64,000 nt of DNA from Pedobacter sp. ok626 (GCF_900100435.1 NZ_FNEX01000004.1:1-64000), one strand, 5' to 3'. Shown: positions 27,180 to 37,331, counted from the first letter of the stretch. The notes: generated by a model from the letters alone, not told the origin. Numbers and translations are program-made.

Positions 27180-28106
27180 ATGGGTAAGACAAACAGCCGC
27201 TTTAAAAAAGACGTAGACCAACGGGCCATAACCTGGTTCCATCAGACAGATGACAAGCTCCCCTTTGATGCTTTCGGAGATATAGATAAAGAAAACAGAA
27301 TCAAAGATGAAATCTTCGATCAGATTTATCAGAAAGTAAATCAACATAAAAGCTTTAAACTATTTTTTATAAGGGCTGCAGCAGCAATCTTACTCATAGC
27401 TTCAATTGGTATTGCCTTATATAGATCTGGCAGTAAACCCGAGGTAAACAGAAATGAGACCTGGACTACTTATAACAGCAAAGCTGGCGAGACCAAAACC
27501 ATAACACTCACAGACCGGTCAGTGATAACTTTGCGCCCCGGAACAAAGTTACATGTACCTGCAACATTTACGCGGGGCAGCAGGCGTATGGTGAAACTGG
27601 AGGGTGGCGAAGCTTACTTTTCCATTGCAAGAAATCCTAAACGCCCTTTTATTGTCCAATCCGGGCAGATTTCAACTCAGGTATTGGGTACAGCATTCAA
27701 CATTAAAAACAAAGCGGATTTAACCGAGGTTGAAGTAGCTGTTTCACATGGTAAAGTGCAGGTAAGCGACAAAAACCATGGTCTGGCTTACCTAACCAAA
27801 GGGAAACTCATCAGGTTTAATACCAAATCAGGCGCCTTTAAACTGGATAGCATCAATACCAACTATGTAGCTGCATGGAACAAATCAACAATGGAGCTTA
27901 ACAATGTATCCTTTAAAGAACTCGCTTATATTTTTAGCAGCTGTTATGGCACAGAACTTCTGGCGCCTGATGCAGAGATCGCAGAACTGAGATACACCTT
28001 CACGATCAATAAAACGGATAATGCGCAGCGCATCTTAAAAATCGCAGCAAAAATTCACGGACTTCATACAAGAACTGAAAATGGAAAGATAATACTGTAT
28101 AGGTAA
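27180..28106 (+). CDS. FecR-type anti-sigma factor, second locus
   Basis: 308 residues. Cytoplasmic N-terminal part 1-60, a membrane helix about 61-81, periplasmic FecR domain about 95-210 (TYNSKAGETKTITLTDRS, VKLEGGEAYFSIARN, VLGTAFNIKN) and a C-terminal STN-like region 235-308. Shorter than the first FecR protein in the window (374) and with a smaller N-terminal part. Inferred partner of the sigma factor upstream and of the STN domain of the SusC protein downstream. Confidence 0.91.
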   Translation: MGKTNSRFKKDVDQRAITWFHQTDDKLPFDAFGDIDKENRIKDEIFDQIYQKVNQHKSFKLFFIRAAAAILLIASIGIALYRSGSKPEVNRNETWTTYNSKAGETKTITLTDRSVITLRPGTKLHVPATFTRGSRRMVKLEGGEAYFSIARNPKRPFIVQSGQISTQVLGTAFNIKNKADLTEVEVAVSHGKVQVSDKNHGLAYLTKGKLIRFNTKSGAFKLDSINTNYVAAWNKSTMELNNVSFKELAYIFSSCYGTELLAPDAEIAELRYTFTINKTDNAQRILKIAAKIHGLHTRTENGKIILYR

Positions 28107-28115
28107 AAAAGAAGC

Positions 28116-28138
28116 TGCTGTTACTGGAACTAACAGCA
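28116..28138 (+). repeat. Hairpin TGCTGTTA / TAACAGCA between fecR-like and susC-like genes
   Basis: Perfect 8-bp stem with a 7-base loop, starting 9 bases after the anti-sigma stop and about 90 bases before the susC start. It occupies the same place as the hairpin at 15423-15445 but differs in sequence. No T-run, so it may be a processing or weak termination site. Confidence 0.4.
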
Positions 28139-28227
28139 ACCTCTATATAGGATGCCAAGGGCATCGCTATTAAAAAGTCAATCACTCAACATTTTAATCA
28201 AAAATAGAAAAACAATATTATATACTG

Positions 28228-31200
28228 ATGAAAAAAATTATACATACTGTATTAAAGACATCAACTGTAATGAGCTTCTGTGTACTATTCCTCTTTTTAA
28301 CCACAGGTCAGCTTTATGCAAAAAACTTATTCAGTCTGGGTATTTTAAAACAAAGGATCTCTATTTCCTTTGATAAAGAAAACCTGGAAACAGCCATTCA
28401 AAAAATTAAAAACAAAACGGGACTGAATTTCGCCTATGATCCAACTTCACTTAACCTTAAAAAAGCCGGGGTTAGCAGTATCGCCTTTAGAGATGAACCA
28501 TTGGAGTATGTTTTACACAAGTTGTTAACACCATACGCCATTTCGTACCAGGAGTATGAGAATTCAATTGTACTCGCAAAAAGTAAAAACATTACAGGTG
28601 TGGTAACTGATGCCAGTACAAAATCAACCATTCCTGGTGTAAGTATTAGGGTAAAAGGTAGTACCCAAGGTACGGTATCAGATAGCAAAGGACATTATCA
28701 ATTGACGGTTCCTGATGAAAATGCAGTATTGGTGTTTGCTTTCGTAGGCTATGCATCTAAAGAAATTACTGTGGGCGACCGTCAAGTGATTAATGTTGCT
28801 TTGTCTGAAAACGACAATAAGCTGAATGAGGTGATGGTTACAGCATTGGGAATTACCCGGGAGGCAAAATCGATAGGTTTTTCTGCTCAAAAAGTAGATG
28901 GAAATCTGTTACAGGAATCACATGAAACCAACCTATTGAATACGCTTAGCGGTAGAGTAGCTGGTGTGCAAATCACCAATTCATCGGGTGGGGTAGGCGC
29001 TTCTGCGAATATCCAGATCCGTGGACAAAACTTCGTAAGTGGTTATAATTACAACAACTCTCCTCTTTTTGTGGTGGATGGAGTGCCGGTAAGTAACAAC
29101 AACGAACAATCTACCCGTGCTTATACAGGCAGACAGGATTACAACAATCCGAACTTAACGAATGGCGAAGGCGAGGTGGATTATGGTAATGCCGCCGGAG
29201 AGATTGATCCCAATGATATCGAATCGATTACTGTATTAAAAGGGCCGAATGCTGCGGCATTATACGGATCAAGAGCCGCGAACGGGGTAGTCCTGATTAC
29301 CACCAAATCTGGTAAAGGCACTAAAGGTGTTGGTATCTCTTTTAACTCACAGGCAAGCTTTGAGTCGCCGTTAAAATTGCCTGATTATCAATACCAATAT
29401 GGTCAGGGTCGCGATGGTCAGTATGCCTATGTAGATGGAATGGGCGGTGGTACCAATGATAACATCATGGAAAACTGGGGACCTGCAATGAATGGGCAAT
29501 TGATCCCGCAGTTCGATTCGCCAATTGATCCCATTACAGGAAAACGTGTTCCTACACCCTTTGTGGCTTATCCCAATCAATTGAAAGACTTCTTTATTAC
29601 CGGTCAAACCTATACCAATAACTTATCTATTGCCAGCAGCAACGATAAATTGAATTTCCGTTTATCGTATACCAATGCCGAGCAAACGGGTATTGTGGAA
29701 AATACAGGCTTAAGTCGTAATACCTTAGGTTTAAATGCGGGATACAACATTACCCAAAAACTGAAAGTTGATGTAAACATGAATTACATCAATACAGCCA
29801 GTGACAACAGGACCAGTTACGGGGCTAAAAATGATGATGCGATCATGAAAATTTTCCTTTACATGCCCCGAAATGTGAACGTAGAGAGTTTGAAAAATTA
29901 TTGGCAGCCAGGTTCCTCAAATACTTTGCAAAATACGCCGATTTATAGTCCAAATGGTTCAAGGTTGAACAATCCTTACTTTGTAGCCCAGGAAAACCTG
30001 AATGGTAACAACCGCGACAGGGTGTATGGCAATGTAAAGTTGAGTTACGATTTTATGCCGAACTTAAAACTAATGGTAAGAACGGGTCGTGATTTTTATA
30101 ACGACAAGCGTACCATGAGACATGCCACTTCTACGGCGCAATTTGTAAATGGATATTATCAGGAGGATGATGTCTATTTCCTGGAAACCAACCATGATTT
30201 CTTACTATCATACGATACTAAATTCAGTAGTGATTTTAGCTTTAACGCAAATGCAGGCGGTAACTTGCTTACCCAGAAATCTAAACGACTAGGTGCTATT
30301 GCAGGCAGGTTGGCCATTCCTAATGTATACAACTTATCCAACAATGCCATTCCAATCGTAGCTGGTAATACGTATCAGGAGAAAAAGATCAACTCCATTT
30401 ATGCGACTACGCAATTGGGTTATAAAAACGTTGTGTTTTTAGATTTAACAGGTAGAAATGACTGGTCTAGTGCTTTACCAAAAAAGAACAATTCTTATTT
30501 CTACCCATCCGCATCATTGAGTGTGGTGGCTTCAGAGTTGTTTAATCTGACCAGTCCGGTTGTAAGCTTTTTGAAATTAAGAGGAAGTGTATCTTCTGTA
30601 CGTAGGGATTTAGAGCCTTACCAAACAGCTTCAAACTTCCAGATTTCGCAGGGTTGGAATGGTGAAACCGTAGCGGTTCATAATAACAATTACCCGAATG
30701 CGGATATCCGTCCGGAAAAAGTAGACTCTTATGAATTTGGTTTTGATTCCCGCTTTTTAAATAACCGCATCGGTTTGGATGTGACCTATTATAAAAGTAC
30801 CACGACTGACCTGATTATCCCTGTCACCTTAAACCCTTCTGCAGGTTACGATACTAAGCTGATGAATGTGGGTAAAATGAATAACCAGGGACTAGAGGTG
30901 ATGCTTAATGCAACTCCGGTTAAACTCAGGGATTTTAGTTGGGATATGTCAGTCAACTTTGCCATGAATCGCAATAAAGTAATTTCTCTGGCCGAAAACA
31001 TTGGGATCTCCCGTATTCGTCAATTAGAGCGTTGGGCGTCATTGGAATTACGTACCCTAAATACCAAAGGTGATGGCTCTTTTGGCTCTTTATATGGTGA
31101 CTACCTGATTTACAATAATGCAGGTTTAACACATAAAAACGGTTTGCCACAAGAAGAAAATGGCGACTGGGCTTTCATTGGTAATGTAAATCCTGATTAC

Positions 31201-31716
31201 ACTGCCGGAATTACCAATAACTTTAGGTACAAAAAACTATCGTTAAGTGTGTTGTTTAGCATGCAAAAAGGTGGCGTAGTACATTCACGTACTTATATAG
31301 AAGGTATTAATGCAGGTAGTTTAAAAGAATCTTTGGTAAACCGTGATGCGAATGGTGCTGGAAATATGATTGGCGGTGGTACGGATATCGATACGGGTAA
31401 TCCAAACTCGACCGAAGTAACGGTAAGAAACTACTGGCGCGCTTATTATAACAACGATGCCATTGCAACTTTTGATGCTTCTTACGTAAAATTAAGAGAG
31501 GTAAAGCTAAGTTATGCGCTACCAACGTCATTGTTGCGAAAAATAGCCGTAAAAACAGGCTCTATCTCTGCTGTAGGACGTAACCTTTTACTTTGGTCGG
31601 ATGTACCTAACATTGATCCTGAGGTTTCTGCTTATGATGGTCAATTCCAAGGCGTAGAGGCCATGTCACTCCCTTCGTTGAGAAGCATTGGTTTTGCGCT
31701 TAATCTTAATTTCTAA
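28228..31716 (+). CDS. SusC/RagA-type TonB-linked outer membrane transporter with STN domain, second locus
   Basis: 1162 residues. Signal peptide about 1-32 (LYAK), STN domain about 45-112 (ISISFDKENLETAIQKI, GVSSIAFRDEPLEYVLHKLL), carboxypeptidase-regulatory-like domain about 118-195, plug about 205-340 (QIRGQNFVSGYNYNNSPLFVVDGVPV, ALYGSRAANGVVLITTKSG), then the barrel ending in Phe (GFALNLNF). The STN domain links it to the sigma/FecR pair upstream. Its SusD partner follows after 34 bases. Since the operon ends in a phosphodiesterase/phosphatase fusion, the ligand may be a phosphorylated compound and not a plain glycan. Confidence 0.93.
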   Translation: MKKIIHTVLKTSTVMSFCVLFLFLTTGQLYAKNLFSLGILKQRISISFDKENLETAIQKIKNKTGLNFAYDPTSLNLKKAGVSSIAFRDEPLEYVLHKLLTPYAISYQEYENSIVLAKSKNITGVVTDASTKSTIPGVSIRVKGSTQGTVSDSKGHYQLTVPDENAVLVFAFVGYASKEITVGDRQVINVALSENDNKLNEVMVTALGITREAKSIGFSAQKVDGNLLQESHETNLLNTLSGRVAGVQITNSSGGVGASANIQIRGQNFVSGYNYNNSPLFVVDGVPVSNNNEQSTRAYTGRQDYNNPNLTNGEGEVDYGNAAGEIDPNDIESITVLKGPNAAALYGSRAANGVVLITTKSGKGTKGVGISFNSQASFESPLKLPDYQYQYGQGRDGQYAYVDGMGGGTNDNIMENWGPAMNGQLIPQFDSPIDPITGKRVPTPFVAYPNQLKDFFITGQTYTNNLSIASSNDKLNFRLSYTNAEQTGIVENTGLSRNTLGLNAGYNITQKLKVDVNMNYINTASDNRTSYGAKNDDAIMKIFLYMPRNVNVESLKNYWQPGSSNTLQNTPIYSPNGSRLNNPYFVAQENLNGNNRDRVYGNVKLSYDFMPNLKLMVRTGRDFYNDKRTMRHATSTAQFVNGYYQEDDVYFLETNHDFLLSYDTKFSSDFSFNANAGGNLLTQKSKRLGAIAGRLAIPNVYNLSNNAIPIVAGNTYQEKKINSIYATTQLGYKNVVFLDLTGRNDWSSALPKKNNSYFYPSASLSVVASELFNLTSPVVSFLKLRGSVSSVRRDLEPYQTASNFQISQGWNGETVAVHNNNYPNADIRPEKVDSYEFGFDSRFLNNRIGLDVTYYKSTTTDLIIPVTLNPSAGYDTKLMNVGKMNNQGLEVMLNATPVKLRDFSWDMSVNFAMNRNKVISLAENIGISRIRQLERWASLELRTLNTKGDGSFGSLYGDYLIYNNAGLTHKNGLPQEENGDWAFIGNVNPDYTAGITNNFRYKKLSLSVLFSMQKGGVVHSRTYIEGINAGSLKESLVNRDANGAGNMIGGGTDIDTGNPNSTEVTVRNYWRAYYNNDAIATFDASYVKLREVKLSYALPTSLLRKIAVKTGSISAVGRNLLLWSDVPNIDPEVSAYDGQFQGVEAMSLPSLRSIGFALNLNF

Positions 31717-31750
31717 TCCTTTTAAATCAAATTCTATAAACATATAGCAA

Positions 31751-33283
31751 ATGAAGAAGTTCTCTATAATAACCGGTGCGATGCTTTTGTTGCTCAGCTC
31801 CTGCGGAAAGTTTGAAGAAATCAATGTGAACCCTAACAATCCGGCTACGGTTCCTGCAGAAATGCTGTTACCGCCAATTATTGCTAGTGCGGCAAATGCC
31901 ATGAATGGTAGTGGTACACGTGCAGGGCAATATGTACAACACCTGGCCTGGCTGGGTGGTACCAGTGAAGAAGACGGGCGATACAACCTAACCGGAGCCT
32001 CTTTCCGCGAAGAATGGAATGGTCCGATGCGTTTAATCAAGGATGTGAACCAGCTGAAGGAGATCGGTACTAAAAGTAATCTGCCACAATATGTAGCTGT
32101 AGCCCATGTCCTTAAAGTGTATATTCTTTCCTTAATGACCGATGCTTATGGTGATATCCCTTATGATGAAGCCGGAATGGGTAACCTGAGCGGAATGGAA
32201 TTTGCTCATTTTCAAGCGCAACAGGATGTTTATGGGCTGATGCTAAGAGATCTGGAATCCGCAAATCAACAATTCAAAAGTCTGCCTGCAGGAACTACAG
32301 TAAAACGGGATATTCTTTTTAATGGTAGCATCAATCGCTGGAGGAAATTTGCCAATTCGCTTAAAGTGAGAATTCTGATGAGGCAATCGGCAAAGATCGA
32401 TGTTAAAGCATCGGTAGCAGCCATTTTTAACAATCCAACAGAGTTTCCTGTTTTTGAAGGAAACAGCGATCAGGCAACATTAGTTTATAACAACGGTACA
32501 GATTTGTATTATTGGTTTATTCAGAATCCTCCGGCTGATGGTAGTGGGGTCGATTTTGGCGGCAATACCAGGGTGAGCGATGTAATGGTAAACTTATTGA
32601 AAAGCAAGAATGATCCAAGGCTAACCATCTTTGCTGCACCAACCAAAAATTCTTATCTCGCTAATGTAGCAAATGCAGCTAAACCCTTAGAATACAGAGG
32701 TCAGCGTGCCGGATTGAGCAATGCTGAACAGAAAGCTGATTATACTAATACAGGATTGAATAAGGATGACTACTCTGTAATAGGTAAGAGAATTCGAAAA
32801 GAAAACCGCGCTTTTCTGATGACATATACAGAGTTGATGTTGTTGAAAGCAGAAGCTATTCAGCGTAACATGGGCGTTAGTGGAACAGCTGCAGATGTTT
32901 ACCTGGCAGGAGTTAAGGCTTCGCTGGAAAAATGGCCTGCAGTAGGTTCGGCAACAGCGACTGAGACTCCATTTATCTCTGAAGCGCAGAAAAAGGCCTA
33001 TTTGGATCAGCCATTGGCGGCACTTTCTCCCACAAATTCATTACAGCAAATTGCCGAGCAATTATGGATAGATGCTTATCTGAACGGTTTTGAAGGATGG
33101 GCAGGATGGAGAAGAGTGGGATACCCACAATTGGTTCCTGGTCCCTCGGTTTTATCTCCAATACCTGTTCGTTATGTATATTCAGATAATGAGCAGAACA
33201 ATCCAAACCTGATTCTTTGGGTTCAAGAGCATATGGGCGGTAAAATGCCGACACACAACACTAAAGTTTGGTTTCAACCTTAA
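31751..33283 (+). CDS. SusD-like_2 family surface lipoprotein
   Basis: 510 residues. Lipoprotein signal with lipobox LSSC (Cys18), then the SusD-like_2 start FEEINVNPNNPATVPAEMLLPP. Conserved segments include the alpha-helical YVAVAHVLKVYILSLMTDAYGDIPYDEA and the C-terminal WIDAYLNGFEGWAGWRRVGYP. This subfamily differs from the classical SusD of the first locus and usually pairs with its own SusC type. Surface lid of the upstream transporter. Six bases before the phosphatase fusion gene. Confidence 0.9.
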   Translation: MKKFSIITGAMLLLLSSCGKFEEINVNPNNPATVPAEMLLPPIIASAANAMNGSGTRAGQYVQHLAWLGGTSEEDGRYNLTGASFREEWNGPMRLIKDVNQLKEIGTKSNLPQYVAVAHVLKVYILSLMTDAYGDIPYDEAGMGNLSGMEFAHFQAQQDVYGLMLRDLESANQQFKSLPAGTTVKRDILFNGSINRWRKFANSLKVRILMRQSAKIDVKASVAAIFNNPTEFPVFEGNSDQATLVYNNGTDLYYWFIQNPPADGSGVDFGGNTRVSDVMVNLLKSKNDPRLTIFAAPTKNSYLANVANAAKPLEYRGQRAGLSNAEQKADYTNTGLNKDDYSVIGKRIRKENRAFLMTYTELMLLKAEAIQRNMGVSGTAADVYLAGVKASLEKWPAVGSATATETPFISEAQKKAYLDQPLAALSPTNSLQQIAEQLWIDAYLNGFEGWAGWRRVGYPQLVPGPSVLSPIPVRYVYSDNEQNNPNLILWVQEHMGGKMPTHNTKVWFQP

Positions 33284-33289
33284 CAGAAG

Positions 33290-35140
33290 ATGAATAGTAA
33301 AAGAACAAATACATTACGTGCAGCAATTTTTTGCTTGATGATACTGGGCGCAGGTACTACTACCTTTGCTCAACAATATGAGGTAGGCAAAAATGCCCAT
33401 TCTCACAATGATTACCTACAGAGTCAGCCCTTTTATGCAGCGCATGGCAATCATTTTGCTTCTATGGAGATTGATGTTTTTCTGGAAGGAAATGAGTTAT
33501 ATGTTGCGCATCGCAAGAATGAGATCGATCCTAAACAGACCATTGAAAGCTTATATATAGAACCGCTGCTAAGACAAATTAAGCTAAACGGCAACAACAA
33601 AGCGTATAAAGATGGTGGTAAACTACAGTTTATGATCGACTTAAAAACTGCTGGTGAACCTACTTTAAGATGTCTGGAAGCTAAGTTGAAACCCATCCGT
33701 CAGTATTTTGATGTGAAGAACAATCCTGATGCGATAAAGCTGGTGATTAGTGGAGCTGCACCGACTGCAGATAGGTTTAAAGATTTTGATGAGATCTTTT
33801 TCTTTGACGGGAACCGAAATACTGCTTATACTGCAGAGCAGTTAAAAAGAGTAGCTTTTTTTAGTGCAAGCTTTCAGCAGTTTAGTAAATGGAATGGTTT
33901 AGGTAGAATGGTGGCACCGGATTCATTGAAGACAAAAAACTTTGTCGACTCGGTACATCGTATTGGAAAACCGGTACGTTTCTGGGGCAACCCGGATACC
34001 AAAACCTGCTGGCAGGCTTTTATTAAAATGGGCGTTGATTATTTGAATACGGACTCGCCGGCAGAAATGGCCAAGTTTCTGAACAATTATCCAAGTAATA
34101 ACTATACCGCAAAGTCAAAGCACAGCATTTATCAACCTACCTATAAGAGTGATAACGGGAAGGCTAAGCCTAAAAATGTGATTTTGCTGATCAGCGATGG
34201 ATCTGGCTTCTCTTCTTTTTGGGCTGCGGCAACTGCTAACGGTGGATATTTGAATGCAACGAACATCAAACATGTGGGCTTTTCAAATACTTCGGCGGCT
34301 AATGATTATACCACCGATTCTGCGGCAGGCGGTAGTGCCATGTCGATAGGTGAAAAAACCAATAATCGTTATATTGGTATGGATGCCAATGGCAAGGAAG
34401 TACCCAATTTACCTGAGCGACTGGCTAAAATAGGCGTTCGTTCAGGAATTGTGAGTAATGACCGGGTAACAGGTGCTACGCCTGCAACTTTTTTTGCGCA
34501 TAGAACAGAGCGAGATCAAAGTGATAGCATTGCCGCTGATCTGAGCAGAAGTCCTGCCGAATTAGTGATTGCTGGCTATCATGATGCTTTTGGTGCGAAT
34601 AATAATGCCATATTAAACAGTGTTAAAGCTGCAGGCTTTGAGGTGTATAAAGGTGTTGGTAACATCCCTAAAGAAGAGAAAAGTAAAAAAATACTTTGTT
34701 TTGATACCGATCGGGCTGAAGATAATTACAGGATGATTGAACATGCTTTTGATAAAAGCGTAGAACTCCTGTCTGCTGACAATAAGAAGGGGTTCTTTCT
34801 GATGATTGAAGGTGCGAAAATTGATCATGGCGGCCATAGTAATAAGCTTAATATCTCTATTGATGAATACCTGAGCTTTGACAGAGTGGTTGGTAAAGCA
34901 TTGCAGTTTGCCGATAAAAATGGCGAAACCTTAGTTATTATCACTTCAGATCATGAAACTGGCGGTTTGATTGTATTAGATGGCAATTATAAAACGGGGA
35001 CAGTAGTGAGTACTTATACAACCACCGACCATACTGGTTTGCCTGTACCTTTATTGAGTTATGGCCCTGGTGCCGATAGGTTTACAGGATTTCTACAAAA
35101 TTTCGAAATTCCGAATAAGGTTTTTGAGTTGTTAAAGTAA
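33290..35140 (+). CDS. Phosphodiesterase-like / alkaline phosphatase fusion protein
   Basis: 616 residues. Signal peptide about 1-28 (TTFAQ). Residues 30-275 resemble the PI-PLC/glycerophosphodiester phosphodiesterase barrel: NAHSHNDY (36-42), SMEIDVF (58-64, Glu60 and Asp62 as metal-ligand candidates) and VAHRK (His74). Residues about 290-616 are an alkaline phosphatase domain: metal Asp303 (LLISDGSGF), nucleophile Ser344 (TTDSAAGGSA), GEKTNNRYIG, EGAKIDHGGH, TSDHETGG and DHTGLPVPLLSYGPGA. Both halves seem intact, so one protein could cut a phosphodiester and then release phosphate. Last gene of the second SusCD operon. The exact substrate is not known. Confidence 0.87.
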   Translation: MNSKRTNTLRAAIFCLMILGAGTTTFAQQYEVGKNAHSHNDYLQSQPFYAAHGNHFASMEIDVFLEGNELYVAHRKNEIDPKQTIESLYIEPLLRQIKLNGNNKAYKDGGKLQFMIDLKTAGEPTLRCLEAKLKPIRQYFDVKNNPDAIKLVISGAAPTADRFKDFDEIFFFDGNRNTAYTAEQLKRVAFFSASFQQFSKWNGLGRMVAPDSLKTKNFVDSVHRIGKPVRFWGNPDTKTCWQAFIKMGVDYLNTDSPAEMAKFLNNYPSNNYTAKSKHSIYQPTYKSDNGKAKPKNVILLISDGSGFSSFWAAATANGGYLNATNIKHVGFSNTSAANDYTTDSAAGGSAMSIGEKTNNRYIGMDANGKEVPNLPERLAKIGVRSGIVSNDRVTGATPATFFAHRTERDQSDSIAADLSRSPAELVIAGYHDAFGANNNAILNSVKAAGFEVYKGVGNIPKEEKSKKILCFDTDRAEDNYRMIEHAFDKSVELLSADNKKGFFLMIEGAKIDHGGHSNKLNISIDEYLSFDRVVGKALQFADKNGETLVIITSDHETGGLIVLDGNYKTGTVVSTYTTTDHTGLPVPLLSYGPGADRFTGFLQNFEIPNKVFELLK

Positions 35141-35164
35141 GAGTTAGGTTCTTACCTGTTTATC

Positions 35165-35200
35165 AAAGGGAGCCATATAAAAATATGGGCTCCCTTTTTT
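35165..35200 (+). terminator. Terminator after the phosphatase operon
   Basis: AAGGGAGCCATAT pairs with ATATGGGCTCCCTT (one bulged G), followed by a T-run at 35195-35200, 25 bases after the stop. Confidence 0.88.
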
Positions 35201-35270
35201 ACTGTCCGTAGAAAGTATCTCCGATTTCTGAAGGTATTGGGTAAGTCTCAGTCATGAGGTGAAATGAGTC

Positions 35271-36668
35271 TTATTGGATGCGAATGTTATATTTCACAGC
35301 GATTTTTAAATAAGGATAGGTTCTGGTTACCTCCTCATTGCTTTTATAATTCTCCCTTAATACAAAATAACCTGGCTCTGTACAGAAAGAAAGATTATGG
35401 AGAAATCGATATCTCAACTCAGCTGAAAGACTTTGTAAAAAAAAGCTGGATGTATTTCCATTCCAGGTAAAAAAGAAGCCGTTGTTATAGGTCATGCCGT
35501 AAAAAAAAATATTATTGATATTGATTTCAGCATTGGCATTAAAGCCAAATCCAGAACAATAATCGTAGTTTCTACCGTTGCCTATATACTTCTCTGGGAT
35601 GGCCGCAAGCAATATTGGGCCTGCACCTATTGATGTATTCATCCTGTTTTTACGTTTCACGCCAAATTCTGAAAATAAATTGGCTTTAAGACTTTGTCCG
35701 CTGTAAGAGAAAGCCTGATTAAGAATGTAGTCGTAATTGGCAGTCAAGACCGCGATATGTCTGGAGTAGTCGGATCTACCAACGGGCCAACCTTTGATGG
35801 AACCAAAAAGATTGATTGCATTTACAAAAGTGCTATCATCTTTTCCAACTTCCGCATTAACGGTAATGGTGCTAAAGGGTATTTTATAATTCTCAAAGGG
35901 ACTGCCATATAGTAATTTTATTCGGCCATATCCTCTAAATCTAGCATTGCGTTCATTCACATTAAAATTTCTTAGACCAGCATCGATTTCCAAATCTATT
36001 TTTGAAGAATCTATATCCATGGGGTTGGGTACTTTCCCCCATTTGCCATCTATTAATCTGTTAAAACCATTTGCTGGATTAATCAATAAGGCTACTGATT
36101 CATTGATCTGTCTTCTGATCCCTCTACTACGGTTATTGATTAGTTTTCCAGCCAAACGGTGAACCATTTCACCGATGATCACGCCGCCGAAAGAGGTATT
36201 TAAGAAGTCGTTTTTCGATGATGCCTGATTTTCTCCAGCGACTTCCCAAATGTAACTTCCTGCAACTGCAGCCGGAATAGATTGCCAGAAGTTGTAACCA
36301 TTAGAGCGAAAAGTATTGAAAAAGATGCTGCCATGCGCAGGATGGCTCAATTGATTGGTGGTAAATCCATCGTTGTCCCAAGCCCAGCTACTAAGCTTTA
36401 AATTTTGGCCTATTCCTTTAAAGGTGATTTTTGCGAAGTCGGCATTTACCACAAACCTGTCATAGGTCCATGGCAATAATTCTGTGAGCGAGAACAGAAA
36501 TGCGCCACGTCCAAATCTTTTTTCCACTGGGTTTTCGGTGATTGGCCCTCTGACCAGGGAGTCTCTGTGATAGTGTTGATTATAGAATGAAATTTGGGCA
36601 CAAATGGGAGTGGAAATAAATAGTAAAAGAAGGAATAGTATCGTTTTGAAATGGAGATTCCCTATCAT
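35271..36668 (-). CDS. DUF3943 family protein
   Basis: 465 residues from the ATG at 36668, which starts directly at a signal peptide (IGNLHFKTILFLLLLFISTPICAQ). A longer frame from the ATG at 36701 would add 11 polar residues before it and is less likely. The N-terminal third carries the DUF3943 pattern (FNTFRSNGYNFWQSIPAAVAGSYIWEVAGE and FGGVIIGEMVHRLAG). The C-terminal half alternates polar and aromatic residues like an outer membrane beta barrel. The role is unknown. Separated by over 100 bases from the phosphatase operon, convergent to it. Confidence 0.8.
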   Translation of the reverse strand: MIGNLHFKTILFLLLLFISTPICAQISFYNQHYHRDSLVRGPITENPVEKRFGRGAFLFSLTELLPWTYDRFVVNADFAKITFKGIGQNLKLSSWAWDNDGFTTNQLSHPAHGSIFFNTFRSNGYNFWQSIPAAVAGSYIWEVAGENQASSKNDFLNTSFGGVIIGEMVHRLAGKLINNRSRGIRRQINESVALLINPANGFNRLIDGKWGKVPNPMDIDSSKIDLEIDAGLRNFNVNERNARFRGYGRIKLLYGSPFENYKIPFSTITVNAEVGKDDSTFVNAINLFGSIKGWPVGRSDYSRHIAVLTANYDYILNQAFSYSGQSLKANLFSEFGVKRKNRMNTSIGAGPILLAAIPEKYIGNGRNYDYCSGFGFNANAEININNIFFYGMTYNNGFFFTWNGNTSSFFLQSLSAELRYRFLHNLSFCTEPGYFVLRENYKSNEEVTRTYPYLKIAVKYNIRIQ

Positions 36669-36792
36669 GATCGAGCAATAAGTATTGCGGAAGTGTAACA
36701 TCTGAAGGCGAGTATTGTTTGCTGGATATATGGGTCATCTGTTACCATAAAATATTTTATTTCTGTATCTGTGATAGTTTCTTAAAGCTGCA

Positions 36793-36800
36793 TAGATTTG
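36793..36800 (+). promoter_or_regulatory. -7 promoter element TAGATTTG
   Basis: TAnnTTTG match ending 18 bases before the acetyltransferase ATG (36819). No clear -33 box. Confidence 0.45.
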
Positions 36801-36818
36801 TAGGAAACAAATAATGAG

Positions 36819-37331
36819 ATGATGGAAGTTGTAAAAAGCAGAGACCAAGACATAGATGCGATATTTGAACTGTATGATGCAGCTACTGCGTACCAGAAAA
36901 TAGTTGGATCAATCAATTGGTTGGGATTCGAAAGAGCTATGGTAGCGCAGACGATCAAAGATGACCTTCAGTGGCAGATTATGGTAGATGGAGAGATGGC
37001 CTGCGTATTTACGCTAACTTTAAGTGATCCGTTAATTTGGGAAGAAAAAGATAAAGACCCTGCGGTATATATCCACCGCATTGCCACAAACCCTAAGTTT
37101 AGAGGGATGCATTTTGTAAAGCACATTGTAGCCTGGGTTAAAAATTATGCGATAGAAAAGGAGAAATCCTATATCAGAATGGATACAGGCGCAGGGAACG
37201 AGAAGCTAAACAAATATTATGTAAGCTGCGGTTTTACCTATCTAGGTGTAACGAAATTAAAGAATACCGTAGGTTTGCCTTTGCACTATGCAAAAGGAAC
37301 ATTCAGTTTATTTGAAATTAAGTTGAACTAG
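36819..37331 (+). CDS. GNAT family N-acetyltransferase
   Basis: 170 residues. The acetyl-CoA binding motif A is at about 88-105: HRIATNPKFRGMHFVKHIV, with R/Q-x-x-G-x replaced by KFRGMHF. This is followed by motif B with MDTGAGNEKLNKYYVSCGFTYLG, the usual C-terminal beta strand and helix. Transfers acetyl from acetyl-CoA to an unidentified amine. Two ATGs in tandem (36819, 36822) are equally good starts. Not in an operon; its stop codon lies in a hairpin shared with the next gene. Confidence 0.85.
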   Translation: MMEVVKSRDQDIDAIFELYDAATAYQKIVGSINWLGFERAMVAQTIKDDLQWQIMVDGEMACVFTLTLSDPLIWEEKDKDPAVYIHRIATNPKFRGMHFVKHIVAWVKNYAIEKEKSYIRMDTGAGNEKLNKYYVSCGFTYLGVTKLKNTVGLPLHYAKGTFSLFEIKLN

